Assembly: GCF_042492175.1 (NCBI RefSeq)
Contig: NZ_CP170453.1
Location: 2,790,001-2,854,000, forward strand
Length of the DNA stretch: 64,000 nucleotides
Direction: 5' to 3'
DNA from: CAJXSN01 sp947492235
GTDB lineage: Bacteria; Pseudomonadota; Alphaproteobacteria; Sphingomonadales; Sphingomonadaceae
The notes beneath the pieces were generated by a model. That model searched no databases, was not told the origin of the DNA, and saw only the letters and a program-made list of their open reading frames with translations. This document shows, one piece after another, positions 34,803 to 44,298 of this stretch (its first letter is position 1; each line of letters opens with the position of its first letter). The translations under genes and the position numbers were made by a program.

Positions 34803-35276
34803 ATGCGGATGATCCAGCGCCCCGCCGTCCTGTTCGTCTGTCTAGGCAATATTTGTCGTTCCCCCCTCGCCGAGGGCGCGTTTCGGAGGCGTGCCGCCGA
34901 AGTAGGTCTGTGCGTCGATGCCGACAGCGCAGGAACCGCTGATTATCATGTCGGCTCCCCGCCCGACCCGCGCAGTATCGCCGAGGCACAGCGCCACGGG
35001 ATCGACATTTCCGGATACAAGGGCCGTCAGTTGCAAATCCGCGATTTTCTGCGCTTCACGCACATCCTTGCGCTCGATCATTCCAATCTTGCCAATATCC
35101 AGGCCCTTGCCCCGCCCGATGCCACCGCCCGCGTTGGCCTGCTGATGGATGCCGTGCCGGGCCGCGAGGGCGCAGCGGTCGCCGATCCGTATTATGGCGG
35201 AGAGGAGAACTTCGCGGACACATGGGAAGATGTCGATCTGGCAGCGCAGGCTCTGGTGGCGGCGTTCACGGAATGA
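34803..35276 (+). CDS. low-molecular-weight protein-tyrosine phosphatase
   Basis: A 157-residue LMW-PTP when started at the ATG at 34803; ATGs at 34782 and 34809 are alternatives without a decisive ribosome binding site. The active-site loop VCLGNICRSP contains the CX5R signature (Cys13, Arg19), and the general acid lies in DPYYGG near the C-terminus. The enzyme hydrolyses phosphotyrosine. In exopolysaccharide systems such an enzyme (Wzb type) reverses Wzc autophosphorylation. Here wzc is about 6 kb away on the other strand, so pairing is plausible but not shown by an operon. Divergent from the DUF885 gene. Confidence 0.92.
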   Translation: MRMIQRPAVLFVCLGNICRSPLAEGAFRRRAAEVGLCVDADSAGTADYHVGSPPDPRSIAEAQRHGIDISGYKGRQLQIRDFLRFTHILALDHSNLANIQALAPPDATARVGLLMDAVPGREGAAVADPYYGGEENFADTWEDVDLAAQALVAAFTE

Positions 35277-35363
35277 AGCCGAATGTTATGCCCGTGTTAA
35301 CCAAGTTCTAAACCATAGTTCCTATTGCCGCCGGACTGACCCGATCAGCCAAAGGCAATTTTC

Positions 35364-36941
35364 GTGAACCGTAAACTTCTCCCGCTCGGCGCTGCACTTC
35401 TGCTTGGCGCATTTGCCACGCCGACATTCGCTCAAGACAGCGATGCTCCCGATGTCGCCCAGCCAACCGCCGCTCAAAACAGCGTCGAAGCGCGTTTCCT
35501 TGCGCTGGAACAAAGGCTGGCTGCGCTCGAAGCCGAAAATGCCCGGCTGAGGGCGAGCATCGCTCCGGCATCGGCACCAGCAGGGACACCGGCGCAAGCA
35601 GCGGCAGTTCAGGTCGCCTCGGCCACCGAAACGCCTGCGCCCGCATATGCAGACGAAGGCGGCACGGCCTCTCAGGACCGGTCACGGGGTACGGTCGGCT
35701 TCAACAATTCCTATGCGTTCCAGATGCTGGACAATGCAGAGGCCGCCAACACCAAACCGCTGGTGCAACTGGCAGCGGCCAGCGCCGGCGATCTTGACAG
35801 CCGCGTCGTTCTGTCCGGCGGCGTGACTGCCATCGCAAACCAGCAGTGGAGCGATACCGACAGCAAATTCGGTTATCTCATGCGTCACCCGACTACGAAT
35901 AACCAGATCGGCAAGTCGGTGTCTGAAGCGGTAATCCATTCGGCGCAGCTCGCAGTGACCGCCAAACTGACTGACAGCGTGATTGCCTATGCCGAGATGC
36001 TGTATGATCCCCAGCAAAGTTTCGGTGCTGGCAACATCACTGCCCTCACCCGCAACCAGATCCAGCTGCGCCGCGGCTGGGTAATGCTGGGCAATCTCGA
36101 CAAGTCGCCGTTCTACGCGCTGGTCGGCAAGATGGATGTGCCGTTCGGGCTGAACGAGACTGTCAGCCCGTTCACCAATTCGACCAACTGGCACGCTTTC
36201 GCCGGCCTCGCCTATGGAGCGCAAGCGGGGTACACCAGCGAGAATGTGACGGTACGCGCCATGGCCGTGCAAGGCGGAGCGCAGTTCCGCGCAGCCAATG
36301 TCCCTGTACAAGGCACCAGCGTTCCCTCGCGGCTGAACAATTTCGCCGTCGATGCGCGCTTTACCCTGCCCTTTGGCGAGAATGGCAACAGCGTCATGGC
36401 CGGGGCCAGCTACATCCATGGCAGCGCCTATTGCCAGGGCTATCCGATTTTCCACTTCAACCCGTGTGACGACAACAATCCTGCGGTCGCCGCCTATGGC
36501 CAGGTCAATATCGGCCCGGTCAAGCTGATCGGCGAATATGCGACCACGACGGACGAATGGCCCGGCACGGCTGTCCCCGTTCCGATGAACCCGCTCAGCC
36601 AGTTTGCTGCGGTCGAGGCAGAAGCCTTCACACTGGGCGGACGGTTCGGCTTTGGCGATTACTCAGCCAGTCCTCAGGGCCGCAAATTCGCGGTATCGGG
36701 TGAGTTCTCCAAGTTCATCTCGGGCGACAATGGTGCACCGTGGGAACGGCAGAACCAAGCAGTTCTCGGATTCTCCTGGTTCCCGAGCGAATCGATCAAT
36801 CTGTTCACCGAATTCACCCATGTGGACGGCTGGGCGCCGCTCAATTTCCTGAGTGGCGGCAATCTACCCGATGGCAGCAGCTGGTCCGTACGTGAGGCCG
36901 ACACCAATGTCGCACTGATCGGCGCGCAGGTGGCGTTCTGA
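35364..36941 (+). CDS. outer-membrane porin-like beta-barrel with N-terminal coiled coil
   Basis: A 525-residue exported protein starting with GTG at 35364, with AAAGG ahead. A signal peptide (about 1-24, ending TFAQ) is followed by a coiled-coil segment with heptads (VEARFLALEQRLAALEAENA) and an Ala/Pro-rich linker. A beta-barrel follows with alternating aromatic strands and a terminal strand ending in Phe (NVALIGAQVAF), the signal for barrel insertion. The block MLGNLDKSPFYALVGKMDVPFG resembles LbtU-type and related porins. The coiled coil may trimerise or bind peptidoglycan. The transported solute is unknown. Confidence 0.8.
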   Translation: MNRKLLPLGAALLLGAFATPTFAQDSDAPDVAQPTAAQNSVEARFLALEQRLAALEAENARLRASIAPASAPAGTPAQAAAVQVASATETPAPAYADEGGTASQDRSRGTVGFNNSYAFQMLDNAEAANTKPLVQLAAASAGDLDSRVVLSGGVTAIANQQWSDTDSKFGYLMRHPTTNNQIGKSVSEAVIHSAQLAVTAKLTDSVIAYAEMLYDPQQSFGAGNITALTRNQIQLRRGWVMLGNLDKSPFYALVGKMDVPFGLNETVSPFTNSTNWHAFAGLAYGAQAGYTSENVTVRAMAVQGGAQFRAANVPVQGTSVPSRLNNFAVDARFTLPFGENGNSVMAGASYIHGSAYCQGYPIFHFNPCDDNNPAVAAYGQVNIGPVKLIGEYATTTDEWPGTAVPVPMNPLSQFAAVEAEAFTLGGRFGFGDYSASPQGRKFAVSGEFSKFISGDNGAPWERQNQAVLGFSWFPSESINLFTEFTHVDGWAPLNFLSGGNLPDGSSWSVREADTNVALIGAQVAF

Positions 36942-36949
36942 TCGCGCGC

Positions 36950-39013
36950 CTACCCTCCGCGCAGCAGCTGGACGCCCCAGTCCCGCTCCATCAAATATAG
37001 CAAAGTACGTGCGGCCTTGCCTCTTTCCGAGGCGAGGCCGCCGTCATGATCGACCAGCATCTGCGCATCGTCATGCGCCACCGGCAGCCATTTCTGGATT
37101 TGCTCCAGCGTGGCAATCCGGAACGGTGTGTCGCCGGACTGCCGCGTGCCGAGCAGTTCGCCCCCGCCGCGCAGTTCCAGATCTTCCTCCGCAATGCGAA
37201 AGCCGTCCTGTGTTTCGCGCATCAAAGCGAGACGCTTCTTGCCCGTTTCGGACAAGGCGTCCCCGCGCAGGAGCAGGCAGACCGATTTCTCGCTCCCCCG
37301 CCCCACACGGCCCCTGAGCTGATGCAGCTGGGCAAGCCCGAAGCGCTCGGCCTGCTCGATTACCATCAGCGTCGCAGCGGGCACGTCCACGCCGACTTCG
37401 ATCACAGTGGTGGCGACCAGCAATTTCGCCTCCCCGCTGGAGAAACGCGCCATTGCGGCGTCTTTATGGTCCGCCGGTAATTGGCCATGCACCAGCACCA
37501 CCGCTTGGCCGAAACGTTCTTTCAGCGCAGCATAGCGAGCCTCGGCAGCGGCGATATCGAGCGTCTCGTTGTCATTGACCATCGGGCACACCCAATAGGC
37601 CTGTTGCCCCGTTTCCAGATGACGCGCGACGCCGTCTGCGACTTCCTCCATCCGCGCCTGCGGGAACACCCGCGTGTCGATGGCCTGTCTGCCGGGGGGA
37701 AGCTCGTCCAGGCGGCTGACTTCCATCTCGCCATATTGTGCAAGCGTCAGCGTGCGCGGGATCGGTGTTGCGGTCATCGCCAGCGTGTGCGGTGTGGTCT
37801 TGCCCTTCTTGGCCAGCATGAGCCGCTGTGCGACGCCGAACCGGTGCTGCTCGTCGATCACCACCAGTCCCAGATCTTTATAGCTCACCGTATCCTGAAA
37901 TATCGCATGGGTGCCGACTACCATATCGATCGAGCCATCCATAAGCCCCATCAAAATGCTCTCGCGCGCACGCCCCTTGTCGCGCCCCGTCAGCAGGGCA
38001 ATTTCGACGCCTGTAGGTGCGGCCATGCTGCGCAATGTCTCGAAATGCTGGCGGGCGAGTATCTCGGTGGGAGCAAGCAGCGCCGCCTGGGCCCCCGCCT
38101 CCACCGCCACCAGCATCGCTTCCAGCGCGACCACCGTCTTGCCCGCGCCCACATCGCCTTGGAGCAGGCGCAGCATGGGCGAGACCTGTGCCATGTCGCC
38201 TGCAATCTCGCGGTTCGAGCGTTCCTGCGCACCAGTCAGCGGGAACGGCAATTGCAGCTTGCCGCGCCGCGATCCGTCACCCACCAGCGCGCGGCCCTTG
38301 CGCTGGCGATTGTCCGCCCGGACCAGCATCAGCGCCAGAGAATTCGCCAGCAATTCGTCATAAGCCAGCCGTTCGCGCGCCTTAGCGTTCTCACTCTTAT
38401 GCGCCAGTTTCAGCGCATCGAACCATGCAGGCCAGCCTTCGCGTTCGAACAGTCCCGGCTCGATCCATTCCGGCAAATCGGGCAGCTTGGCCAGCGATTG
38501 CCCTACCAACCCGCCTATCTTTGGCTGTGTCAGCCCCTCGGCCAAAGAATACACCGGCTCGCACAGCCGCTGCAGCGTCTCGCCGCCCTCCTCCACCACA
38601 TGATCGGGATGGACGATCTGCAGCATGTCACCATAGCGGTCGAGGCGCCCGGCGACCCAGCGCGTTTCCCCCACCGGCAGCAATTTCTTGCCCGAATAGG
38701 ATGCGCGGCCAAAATAGGTAATGGCGATGATGTTGCCGACCGCATCCTGCGCCAGAATGCGGTATGGTCCGCGCCCGGGATTGTAAGGCGCTTTGTGTTC
38801 GGTGGGTGTCAGCTGGATGACGATCTGCTCGCCCTCGCCCGCCTCGTCCACATTGCCCACCGCGCGCCTGGTCACAAACCGGTCCGGCAAGTGATACGCC
38901 AGATCGCGCACACGGCTGAGCCCCAACCGGCCCAGCGGTTTCATCAACTTTGGGCCCACGCCATCGAGCGTATCGACCTCGGCAAACAGGGGATTGAGTT
39001 CATCTGGGCGCAT
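36950..39013 (-). CDS. recG: ATP-dependent DNA helicase RecG
   Basis: A 687-residue helicase that reverses stalled forks and processes recombination intermediates. The N-terminal wedge/OB domain (about 1-190) begins with LDGVGPKLMKPLGRLG. Helicase motif I is LLQGDVGAGKTVVALEA, motif II VVIDEQHRFGV and motif III MTATPIPRTL. Motif VI is QLRGRVGRGSEKS, and the tail DLELRGGGELLGTRQSG is diagnostic of RecG/Mfd. It is divergent from sdhE with a 56-base gap, an arrangement common in alphaproteobacteria. Its 3' end lies 8 bases from the convergent porin gene. Confidence 0.97.
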   Translation of the reverse strand: MRPDELNPLFAEVDTLDGVGPKLMKPLGRLGLSRVRDLAYHLPDRFVTRRAVGNVDEAGEGEQIVIQLTPTEHKAPYNPGRGPYRILAQDAVGNIIAITYFGRASYSGKKLLPVGETRWVAGRLDRYGDMLQIVHPDHVVEEGGETLQRLCEPVYSLAEGLTQPKIGGLVGQSLAKLPDLPEWIEPGLFEREGWPAWFDALKLAHKSENAKARERLAYDELLANSLALMLVRADNRQRKGRALVGDGSRRGKLQLPFPLTGAQERSNREIAGDMAQVSPMLRLLQGDVGAGKTVVALEAMLVAVEAGAQAALLAPTEILARQHFETLRSMAAPTGVEIALLTGRDKGRARESILMGLMDGSIDMVVGTHAIFQDTVSYKDLGLVVIDEQHRFGVAQRLMLAKKGKTTPHTLAMTATPIPRTLTLAQYGEMEVSRLDELPPGRQAIDTRVFPQARMEEVADGVARHLETGQQAYWVCPMVNDNETLDIAAAEARYAALKERFGQAVVLVHGQLPADHKDAAMARFSSGEAKLLVATTVIEVGVDVPAATLMVIEQAERFGLAQLHQLRGRVGRGSEKSVCLLLRGDALSETGKKRLALMRETQDGFRIAEEDLELRGGGELLGTRQSGDTPFRIATLEQIQKWLPVAHDDAQMLVDHDGGLASERGKAARTLLYLMERDWGVQLLRGG

Positions 39014-39069
39014 CGACCACAGCCTATAGCCTGTTGCGCGGCGATTTCGAGTGGCCTAACCGCTCTGGG

Positions 39070-39348
39070 ATGGCACAATCCCTCACCAAAGAAGCCCGGC
39101 TTGCGCGGGCCAAATTCCGCGCATGGCATCGCGGCACGCGCGAGGCCGACTATATGATCGGCGGCTTTCTGGACCGGTACAGCAAAGACTGGGACGAGGC
39201 TGATCTGGCCTGGTTCGAAGCTCTGCTGGACGAGGACGATGTTGACATCATGGCGTGGGCATTGGGGACGCAGCCGATCCCCGATGCCTTTACCGGCCCA
39301 CAAATGGACGCCATGCGAAAACTCGATTACGTCGATATCCCACGCTGA
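39070..39348 (+). CDS. sdhE: FAD assembly factor SdhE (succinate dehydrogenase flavinylation)
   Basis: A 92-residue protein from the ATG at 39070; a TTG at 39034 would add twelve residues. It aids covalent FAD attachment to SdhA. The family signature is RGTREADYMIGGFLDRY (consensus RGxxExDxxxxxF), followed by acidic EADLAWFEALLDEDDVDIMAWALG. Its length fits the family. It sits between recG (divergent) and mfd (51 bases downstream, same strand). Confidence 0.92.
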   Translation: MAQSLTKEARLARAKFRAWHRGTREADYMIGGFLDRYSKDWDEADLAWFEALLDEDDVDIMAWALGTQPIPDAFTGPQMDAMRKLDYVDIPR

Positions 39349-39398
39349 CATCATAGGCCCACGGGAACGCTTCGGCGCGCCCGGCATACCCCAATCAC

Positions 39399-42300
39399 AT
39401 GCCTGACCTTTCCCGCATCCTGAAGGCCGATGGGCCGCTCACCCTCGCCAGCGTGGCTCGCGGGGCGCAACCGCTCGTGATGGCCGATCTGGCGCGCGCG
39501 GCGAAGGGCCGCGCGGTTTTTATCGCTCCGGACGAAGCGGCGATGCGGTCTGTGGCCGAGGCAGCGCGCTTCTTCGCGCCGGAATTGCAGGTGCTGGAAT
39601 TTCCCGCATGGGATTGCCTGCCCTATGACCGCGCCAGCCCCGCACTATCAATCAGTGCCACCCGCCTAGCGACCTTGCATGATCTGCAGGCGGGCAAAAC
39701 GGGATCGCAACTGGTCGTCACTACCGTCAACGCCGCCCTCCAACGCGTGCTGACCCCGTTCCGTATCCGCGAGAGTGTCCGCGAGCTGAAGGCCGGGTTC
39801 GAGATCGGCCATGCCAGTCTCTCTGCACTCCTCAGCCGGCAAGGATACACCCGCTCCGACACCGTCGTGGATCACGGCGAATACGCGATGCGCGGGTCGA
39901 TCGTGGATATCTTCCCGTCGGGTCTGGAGCAGGGATTGCGGCTCGATTTCTTCGGCGACGAACTGGAATCGCTGCGGCTGTTCGATCCATCGACCCAGCG
40001 CACCACTGGCACGCTCGACAAATTCCTGCTGCTGCCCGCCAGCGAGGCGCTGCTGGACGAAGACAGCATCAAACGCTTCCGCAGCCGGTACCGCGAGCAA
40101 TTCGGGGCCTCCGCCACGCAGGACCCGCTTTATGAAGCGGTCAGCGACAGCCGGCGGCAGGCGGGCATGGAGCACTGGCTGCCTTTGTTCGAAGACCGGC
40201 TGGTCACCCTGTTCGACCATCTGAGTGCTAACGATGCACTGGTGATCGACAACGCCGCCCTGCCCGCCGTTGACGAGCGGCTATCCGATATCGCCGACTA
40301 CCGCGAGGCGCGGACCAATGCGACCGGCCAATCCAAGGGCGGTTACCGCCCGCTCGACCCGGAAACGCTCTATCTGGACGCTGACGAATGGCAGCGCGCC
40401 ATGCAGGCCGCGCCGATCCATCGCAGCGTGATCTTCGCCGAGCCGGAAAGCGATAAAGTGCTCGATTTCGGCTTTTCATCTGCCCGCGATTTTGCACCAG
40501 AGCGCGCGCGGGGCGACAATATCTACGAGGCAGCGGCCAAGCATCTCGGCACGCTCGGCAAAGCGAAGAAGCGCTCGATCCTCGCAACCTATTCGGAGGG
40601 CTCGCGCAGCCGGATTGCTTCGATCCTGTCGGAAGCCGGTGCCGAGACCCTGCTGGCCGATAGCTGGCAGGATGCGCTTGGGAAATCGGCCAAGGGCAAG
40701 ACGGTCGCTCTGGTCCTGCCGCTGGAAACCGGCTTCGCCAATGACGAGCTGGAGCTGCTGACCGAGCAGGATGTGCTGGGGGATAGGCTGGTCCGTCGCA
40801 AGAAGCGCCGCAAGGATTCCGATGCGTTTCTGGCTGAGATTCAAGCTCTCAATCGCGGCGATCTGGTGGTCCATATCGAGCACGGGATCGGCAAATATCT
40901 CGGGCTGGAGGCTATTGCTGCAGGCAAAAGCAAACATGACTGTGTGATGCTGGAATATGCCAGCGGGGATAAACTCTATATCCCGGTCGAGAATATCGAT
41001 GTGCTAACCCGCTACGGCAGCAGCGAGCAGGCCGTGCAGCTAGACCGGCTGGGCGGTGAGGCATGGCAGCGCCGCCGCGCAAAACTGCGCGAGCGGATTC
41101 AGGCCATTGCAGGCGAGCTGATGAAAACCGCCGCCGCCCGCGCCCTGCGCAAGGCGCCCGTGCTGGAAGCGGAGGAAGCAACCTACAACCAGTTCCTCGA
41201 CCGCTTCCCGTGGGAAGAGACCGACGATCAGGAACGCGCCATCGCCGATGTGCTGCGCGATCTGGAAAGCGGGCGACCGATGGACCGGCTGGTCTGCGGC
41301 GATGTTGGCTTCGGCAAAACCGAAGTGGCGCTGCGCGCGGCATTCGTTGCCGCGATGAACGGCCAGCAGGTGGCAATGGTGGCCCCCACCACCTTGCTTG
41401 CCCGACAGCATTACCAGAATTTCACTGAACGGTTCGCAGGCTTCCCGCTGAAAATCGGTCGCCTCTCGCGCCTCGTCCCCCCGACAGAAATGAAGGAAAC
41501 GCGCGAGGGGTTGGAAAACGGCCAGATCGACATTGTGATCGGCACGCACGCCATTCTGTCAAAATCGACCACCTTCAAAAATCTCGGCCTCGTGGTGGTG
41601 GACGAGGAGCAACGCTTCGGCGTGACGCATAAGGAAAAGCTGAAACAGCTGCGCGCCGATGTGCATATGCTCACCCTGACGGCCACTCCCATCCCGCGCA
41701 CGCTGCAAATGGCGATGACAGGCCTGCGCGAACTCAGCACCATCCAAACGCCGCCGGTCGATCGTCTCGCTGTGCGCACCTATGTGATGGAATGGGACGA
41801 CATGGTGATGCGCGAGGCGTTGCTGCGCGAACATCATCGCGGGGGGCAGAGCTTTATTGTGGTCCCGCGCATTTCCGACATGGAGCAGCTGGAAGCATGG
41901 CTGCGGGAGCATGTGCCGGAGGTGAAGATTGTCACCGCGCACGGGCAGATGGGCGCAGGCCAGGTTGAAGAGCGGATGAGCGCCTTCTACGAGAAGAAAT
42001 ACGACGTTCTGCTGTCCACCACGATCGTGGAAAGCGGATTGGATATTCCCAGCGCCAATACCATCATCATCCACCGCGCCGACCGCTTTGGCCTTGCCCA
42101 ACTTTACCAGCTGCGTGGCCGTGTCGGCCGGGCAAAGCTGCGCGCCTATGCCTATCTCACTTATGGACAGGACACGCAGCTGTCAGAGGTCGCCGAGAAG
42201 CGCCTGAAGGTCTTGGGCGATCTCGACTCGCTGGGCGCCGGTTTCCAGTTGGCGAGCCACGATCTCGATATTCGCGGGGCAGGCAATCTGGTGGGTGACG

Positions 42301-42893
42301 AGCAATCGGGCCACATCCGGGAAGTCGGCTTCGAGCTGTACCAATCGATGCTGGAGGACGCGATTCTAGCAGCCAAGGCGGGTGAAGCCGGTCTGGAGCG
42401 CGACACCAGCGCGCTAAGCCCGCAAATTACCGTCGATGCGCCGATTATGATCCCCGAGGACTATGTGCCCGATCTCGCGGTGCGCATGGCGCTGTATCGC
42501 CGCCTCAATCAGGCACAGGACAAGGCCGAAATCGAAAGCATGGCCGCAGAGATGATCGACCGCTTTGGCCCCCTGCCCGATGCAACCCGCAATCTGGTCC
42601 GGCTGCTGGAAATCAAGCATCAGGCGATTATCGCCAATATTTCGAAAATCGATGTCGGCGCGCGCGGGACGCTGGTGACATTCCATCAGGACGACTTCCC
42701 CGACGGACCCGGCCTGCTCGCCTATGTCGACCGGCTGAAAGGCACTGCGAAATTGCGCCCCGATATGAAGCTGGTGATTAACCGCGCATGGGACAGCCCC
42801 GAAAGCCGCCTGAATGGCTTGTTCCAATTGACCAAGGGTCTGAGCGGGATTGCGGCCAAGGCGCGCAAGGCGAAGGAAAAGCAGGCGGCCTAA
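39399..42893 (+). CDS. mfd: transcription-repair coupling factor
   Basis: A 1164-residue ATP-dependent translocase that removes stalled RNA polymerase and recruits UvrA. In order it has the UvrB-like N-terminal part (SRILKADGPLTLASVARG, FPAWDCLPYDRASP), the CarD-like RNA-polymerase interaction domain (GDLVVHIEHGIGKYLGLE), and the RecG-like motor with motif I VCGDVGFGKTEVALRAA and motif II VVVDEEQRFGV. Motif VI (QLRGRVGRAKLRAY), DLDIRGAGNLVGDEQSG and the C-terminal TRCF domain complete it. Its stop overlaps the convergent EAL gene by four bases. Confidence 0.97.
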   Translation: MPDLSRILKADGPLTLASVARGAQPLVMADLARAAKGRAVFIAPDEAAMRSVAEAARFFAPELQVLEFPAWDCLPYDRASPALSISATRLATLHDLQAGKTGSQLVVTTVNAALQRVLTPFRIRESVRELKAGFEIGHASLSALLSRQGYTRSDTVVDHGEYAMRGSIVDIFPSGLEQGLRLDFFGDELESLRLFDPSTQRTTGTLDKFLLLPASEALLDEDSIKRFRSRYREQFGASATQDPLYEAVSDSRRQAGMEHWLPLFEDRLVTLFDHLSANDALVIDNAALPAVDERLSDIADYREARTNATGQSKGGYRPLDPETLYLDADEWQRAMQAAPIHRSVIFAEPESDKVLDFGFSSARDFAPERARGDNIYEAAAKHLGTLGKAKKRSILATYSEGSRSRIASILSEAGAETLLADSWQDALGKSAKGKTVALVLPLETGFANDELELLTEQDVLGDRLVRRKKRRKDSDAFLAEIQALNRGDLVVHIEHGIGKYLGLEAIAAGKSKHDCVMLEYASGDKLYIPVENIDVLTRYGSSEQAVQLDRLGGEAWQRRRAKLRERIQAIAGELMKTAAARALRKAPVLEAEEATYNQFLDRFPWEETDDQERAIADVLRDLESGRPMDRLVCGDVGFGKTEVALRAAFVAAMNGQQVAMVAPTTLLARQHYQNFTERFAGFPLKIGRLSRLVPPTEMKETREGLENGQIDIVIGTHAILSKSTTFKNLGLVVVDEEQRFGVTHKEKLKQLRADVHMLTLTATPIPRTLQMAMTGLRELSTIQTPPVDRLAVRTYVMEWDDMVMREALLREHHRGGQSFIVVPRISDMEQLEAWLREHVPEVKIVTAHGQMGAGQVEERMSAFYEKKYDVLLSTTIVESGLDIPSANTIIIHRADRFGLAQLYQLRGRVGRAKLRAYAYLTYGQDTQLSEVAEKRLKVLGDLDSLGAGFQLASHDLDIRGAGNLVGDEQSGHIREVGFELYQSMLEDAILAAKAGEAGLERDTSALSPQITVDAPIMIPEDYVPDLAVRMALYRRLNQAQDKAEIESMAAEMIDRFGPLPDATRNLVRLLEIKHQAIIANISKIDVGARGTLVTFHQDDFPDGPGLLAYVDRLKGTAKLRPDMKLVINRAWDSPESRLNGLFQLTKGLSGIAAKARKAKEKQAA

Positions 42894-44197
42894 GCGGCTG
42901 CGGCCCTCGCCATCGCGAGTTTGGCAAAAGCATCCGGCTTCATAGGGCGCGCCCGCAGGAAACCCTGATAACTTGAGCACCCTTCTCCGGCGACAATGCG
43001 CCGCTTCTCCTCGGTGTCGATCCCCTCGGCGACGACCGTCAGATCGAGCGCCCTCGCCATGGCTACAATCGCCCGCAAAACCGCCAGATCGCGGGAGTTT
43101 TCGGCGATGCCTTCCACCATGGTCCGGTCCAGCTTCAACGCGCTGAGAGGCAGCAGTTTGAGATAGCGGAAATTGCAGAATCCCGCCCCGAAATCATCCA
43201 GCGACAGAGCGATCCCCGCCGACTGGATTTTCGCAAGAACAGCCGCTGCCATGTCGAGATCGGCCAGCAGAACCTGCTCGGTGATTTCCAGTGTCAGGCG
43301 ATGCGGATCGAACCCGCTCTGGCCGAGCAATGCCAGAAAATCATTCGCAAAATTGGGAGAGGCGAGATCGTTGGGAGTAATATTGAGCGATAGCCGCAAT
43401 AGCTCCGGCCACTCTCGCGCAATGTCCAGCGCCCGCTCCGCAACATGGCGCGACAGGGCCGAGGTCTGGTCGGCGCGTTGGGCTATCGCAAACAGCGGTC
43501 CTGCCCCGATGAGCCCCAAAACCGGATGCTGCCACCGCGCCAGAGCCTCGGCCCCGATCAGGACGTCTTCTGGCAGTGCATATTGCGGTTGAAAGCGCAC
43601 TTCGATCTCGCCGCGCGCCATCGCGCCCATCAGATCGGCCTCCAGTTGCGCTCCGCTGATCCCGTCGGGGGCCTTCTGCCTGTCGATCCATTCCGTGCGG
43701 CGACCCGGCTGGCCCTTCATCCGGCCCAGCGCTTCGGCAAGCCGGTCTAGCAGGGCCCGCGAATCTTCACCCGGTGCCGCGCGTATCAGGGCAATCCGTG
43801 GCCACAGACGCAGGCTGGCATCAGATTCAACCGCCGCTATCGGCAGCGCCACGGCATCGGCCAGCGCCTCGGCCAGCCATTGCCACCGCTCGCGCGTGCA
43901 ATCCTCCCGCAGCGCTAACAGGAACTTTCCCCCGCCAAGACGCGCGGCAATCCAGTCGGACAGCTCGAACTCGTCCTCCCCGAAATGCATCAGCCGCCGC
44001 GCCACCTCGGCCAGGGCGCCATCCCCTGTGGCCTCGCCAAAGGCCAGATTGACGGTTTCGAACCGGCCAAGGCTCAGCACCATTGCGTGCACCGGCACGC
44101 CCTCGCGCGCCAGCCACTGGTCAAGCCGCTCCAGAGACGCAGCACGCCCCGGCAAACCTGTCAGCTCATCCCGTTCCATTGCGACCATTGCATTCAT
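42890..44197 (-). CDS. c-di-GMP phosphodiesterase: degenerate GGDEF plus EAL domain
   Basis: A 435-residue cytosolic protein. The first 170 residues form a GGDEF-like domain in which the signature is GGGKF (88-92), so it should not make c-di-GMP and may serve as a GTP-binding or structural module. The EAL domain keeps its catalytic set: EAL in GAEALARWQHP, LNITPND, LEITEQVL, DDFGAGFCNFRYLK, LKLDRTMVEG, VAEGIDTEEK and the end motif YQGFLRARP. It probably hydrolyses c-di-GMP and so may affect motility and exopolysaccharide. No membrane segment or sensor domain is present. Confidence 0.9.
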   Translation of the reverse strand: MNAMVAMERDELTGLPGRAASLERLDQWLAREGVPVHAMVLSLGRFETVNLAFGEATGDGALAEVARRLMHFGEDEFELSDWIAARLGGGKFLLALREDCTRERWQWLAEALADAVALPIAAVESDASLRLWPRIALIRAAPGEDSRALLDRLAEALGRMKGQPGRRTEWIDRQKAPDGISGAQLEADLMGAMARGEIEVRFQPQYALPEDVLIGAEALARWQHPVLGLIGAGPLFAIAQRADQTSALSRHVAERALDIAREWPELLRLSLNITPNDLASPNFANDFLALLGQSGFDPHRLTLEITEQVLLADLDMAAAVLAKIQSAGIALSLDDFGAGFCNFRYLKLLPLSALKLDRTMVEGIAENSRDLAVLRAIVAMARALDLTVVAEGIDTEEKRRIVAGEGCSSYQGFLRARPMKPDAFAKLAMARAAAA

Positions 44198-44298
44198 ATC
44201 CTTGGCCCTAGTCCCGCTTCGTGCCTGTGTCTTTGGCCTTTGACGAAGCCGTCATCTTATGGGACGGCAGCGCAAGATTAGCGGGTTCGGAGACAGGC

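Noticed and set aside
34740..34989. N-terminal extension of the DUF885 protein to 667 residues
   Set aside because: A signal peptide and ribosome binding site start at 34737; the extension is Arg/Cys-rich and overlaps the divergent phosphatase gene.
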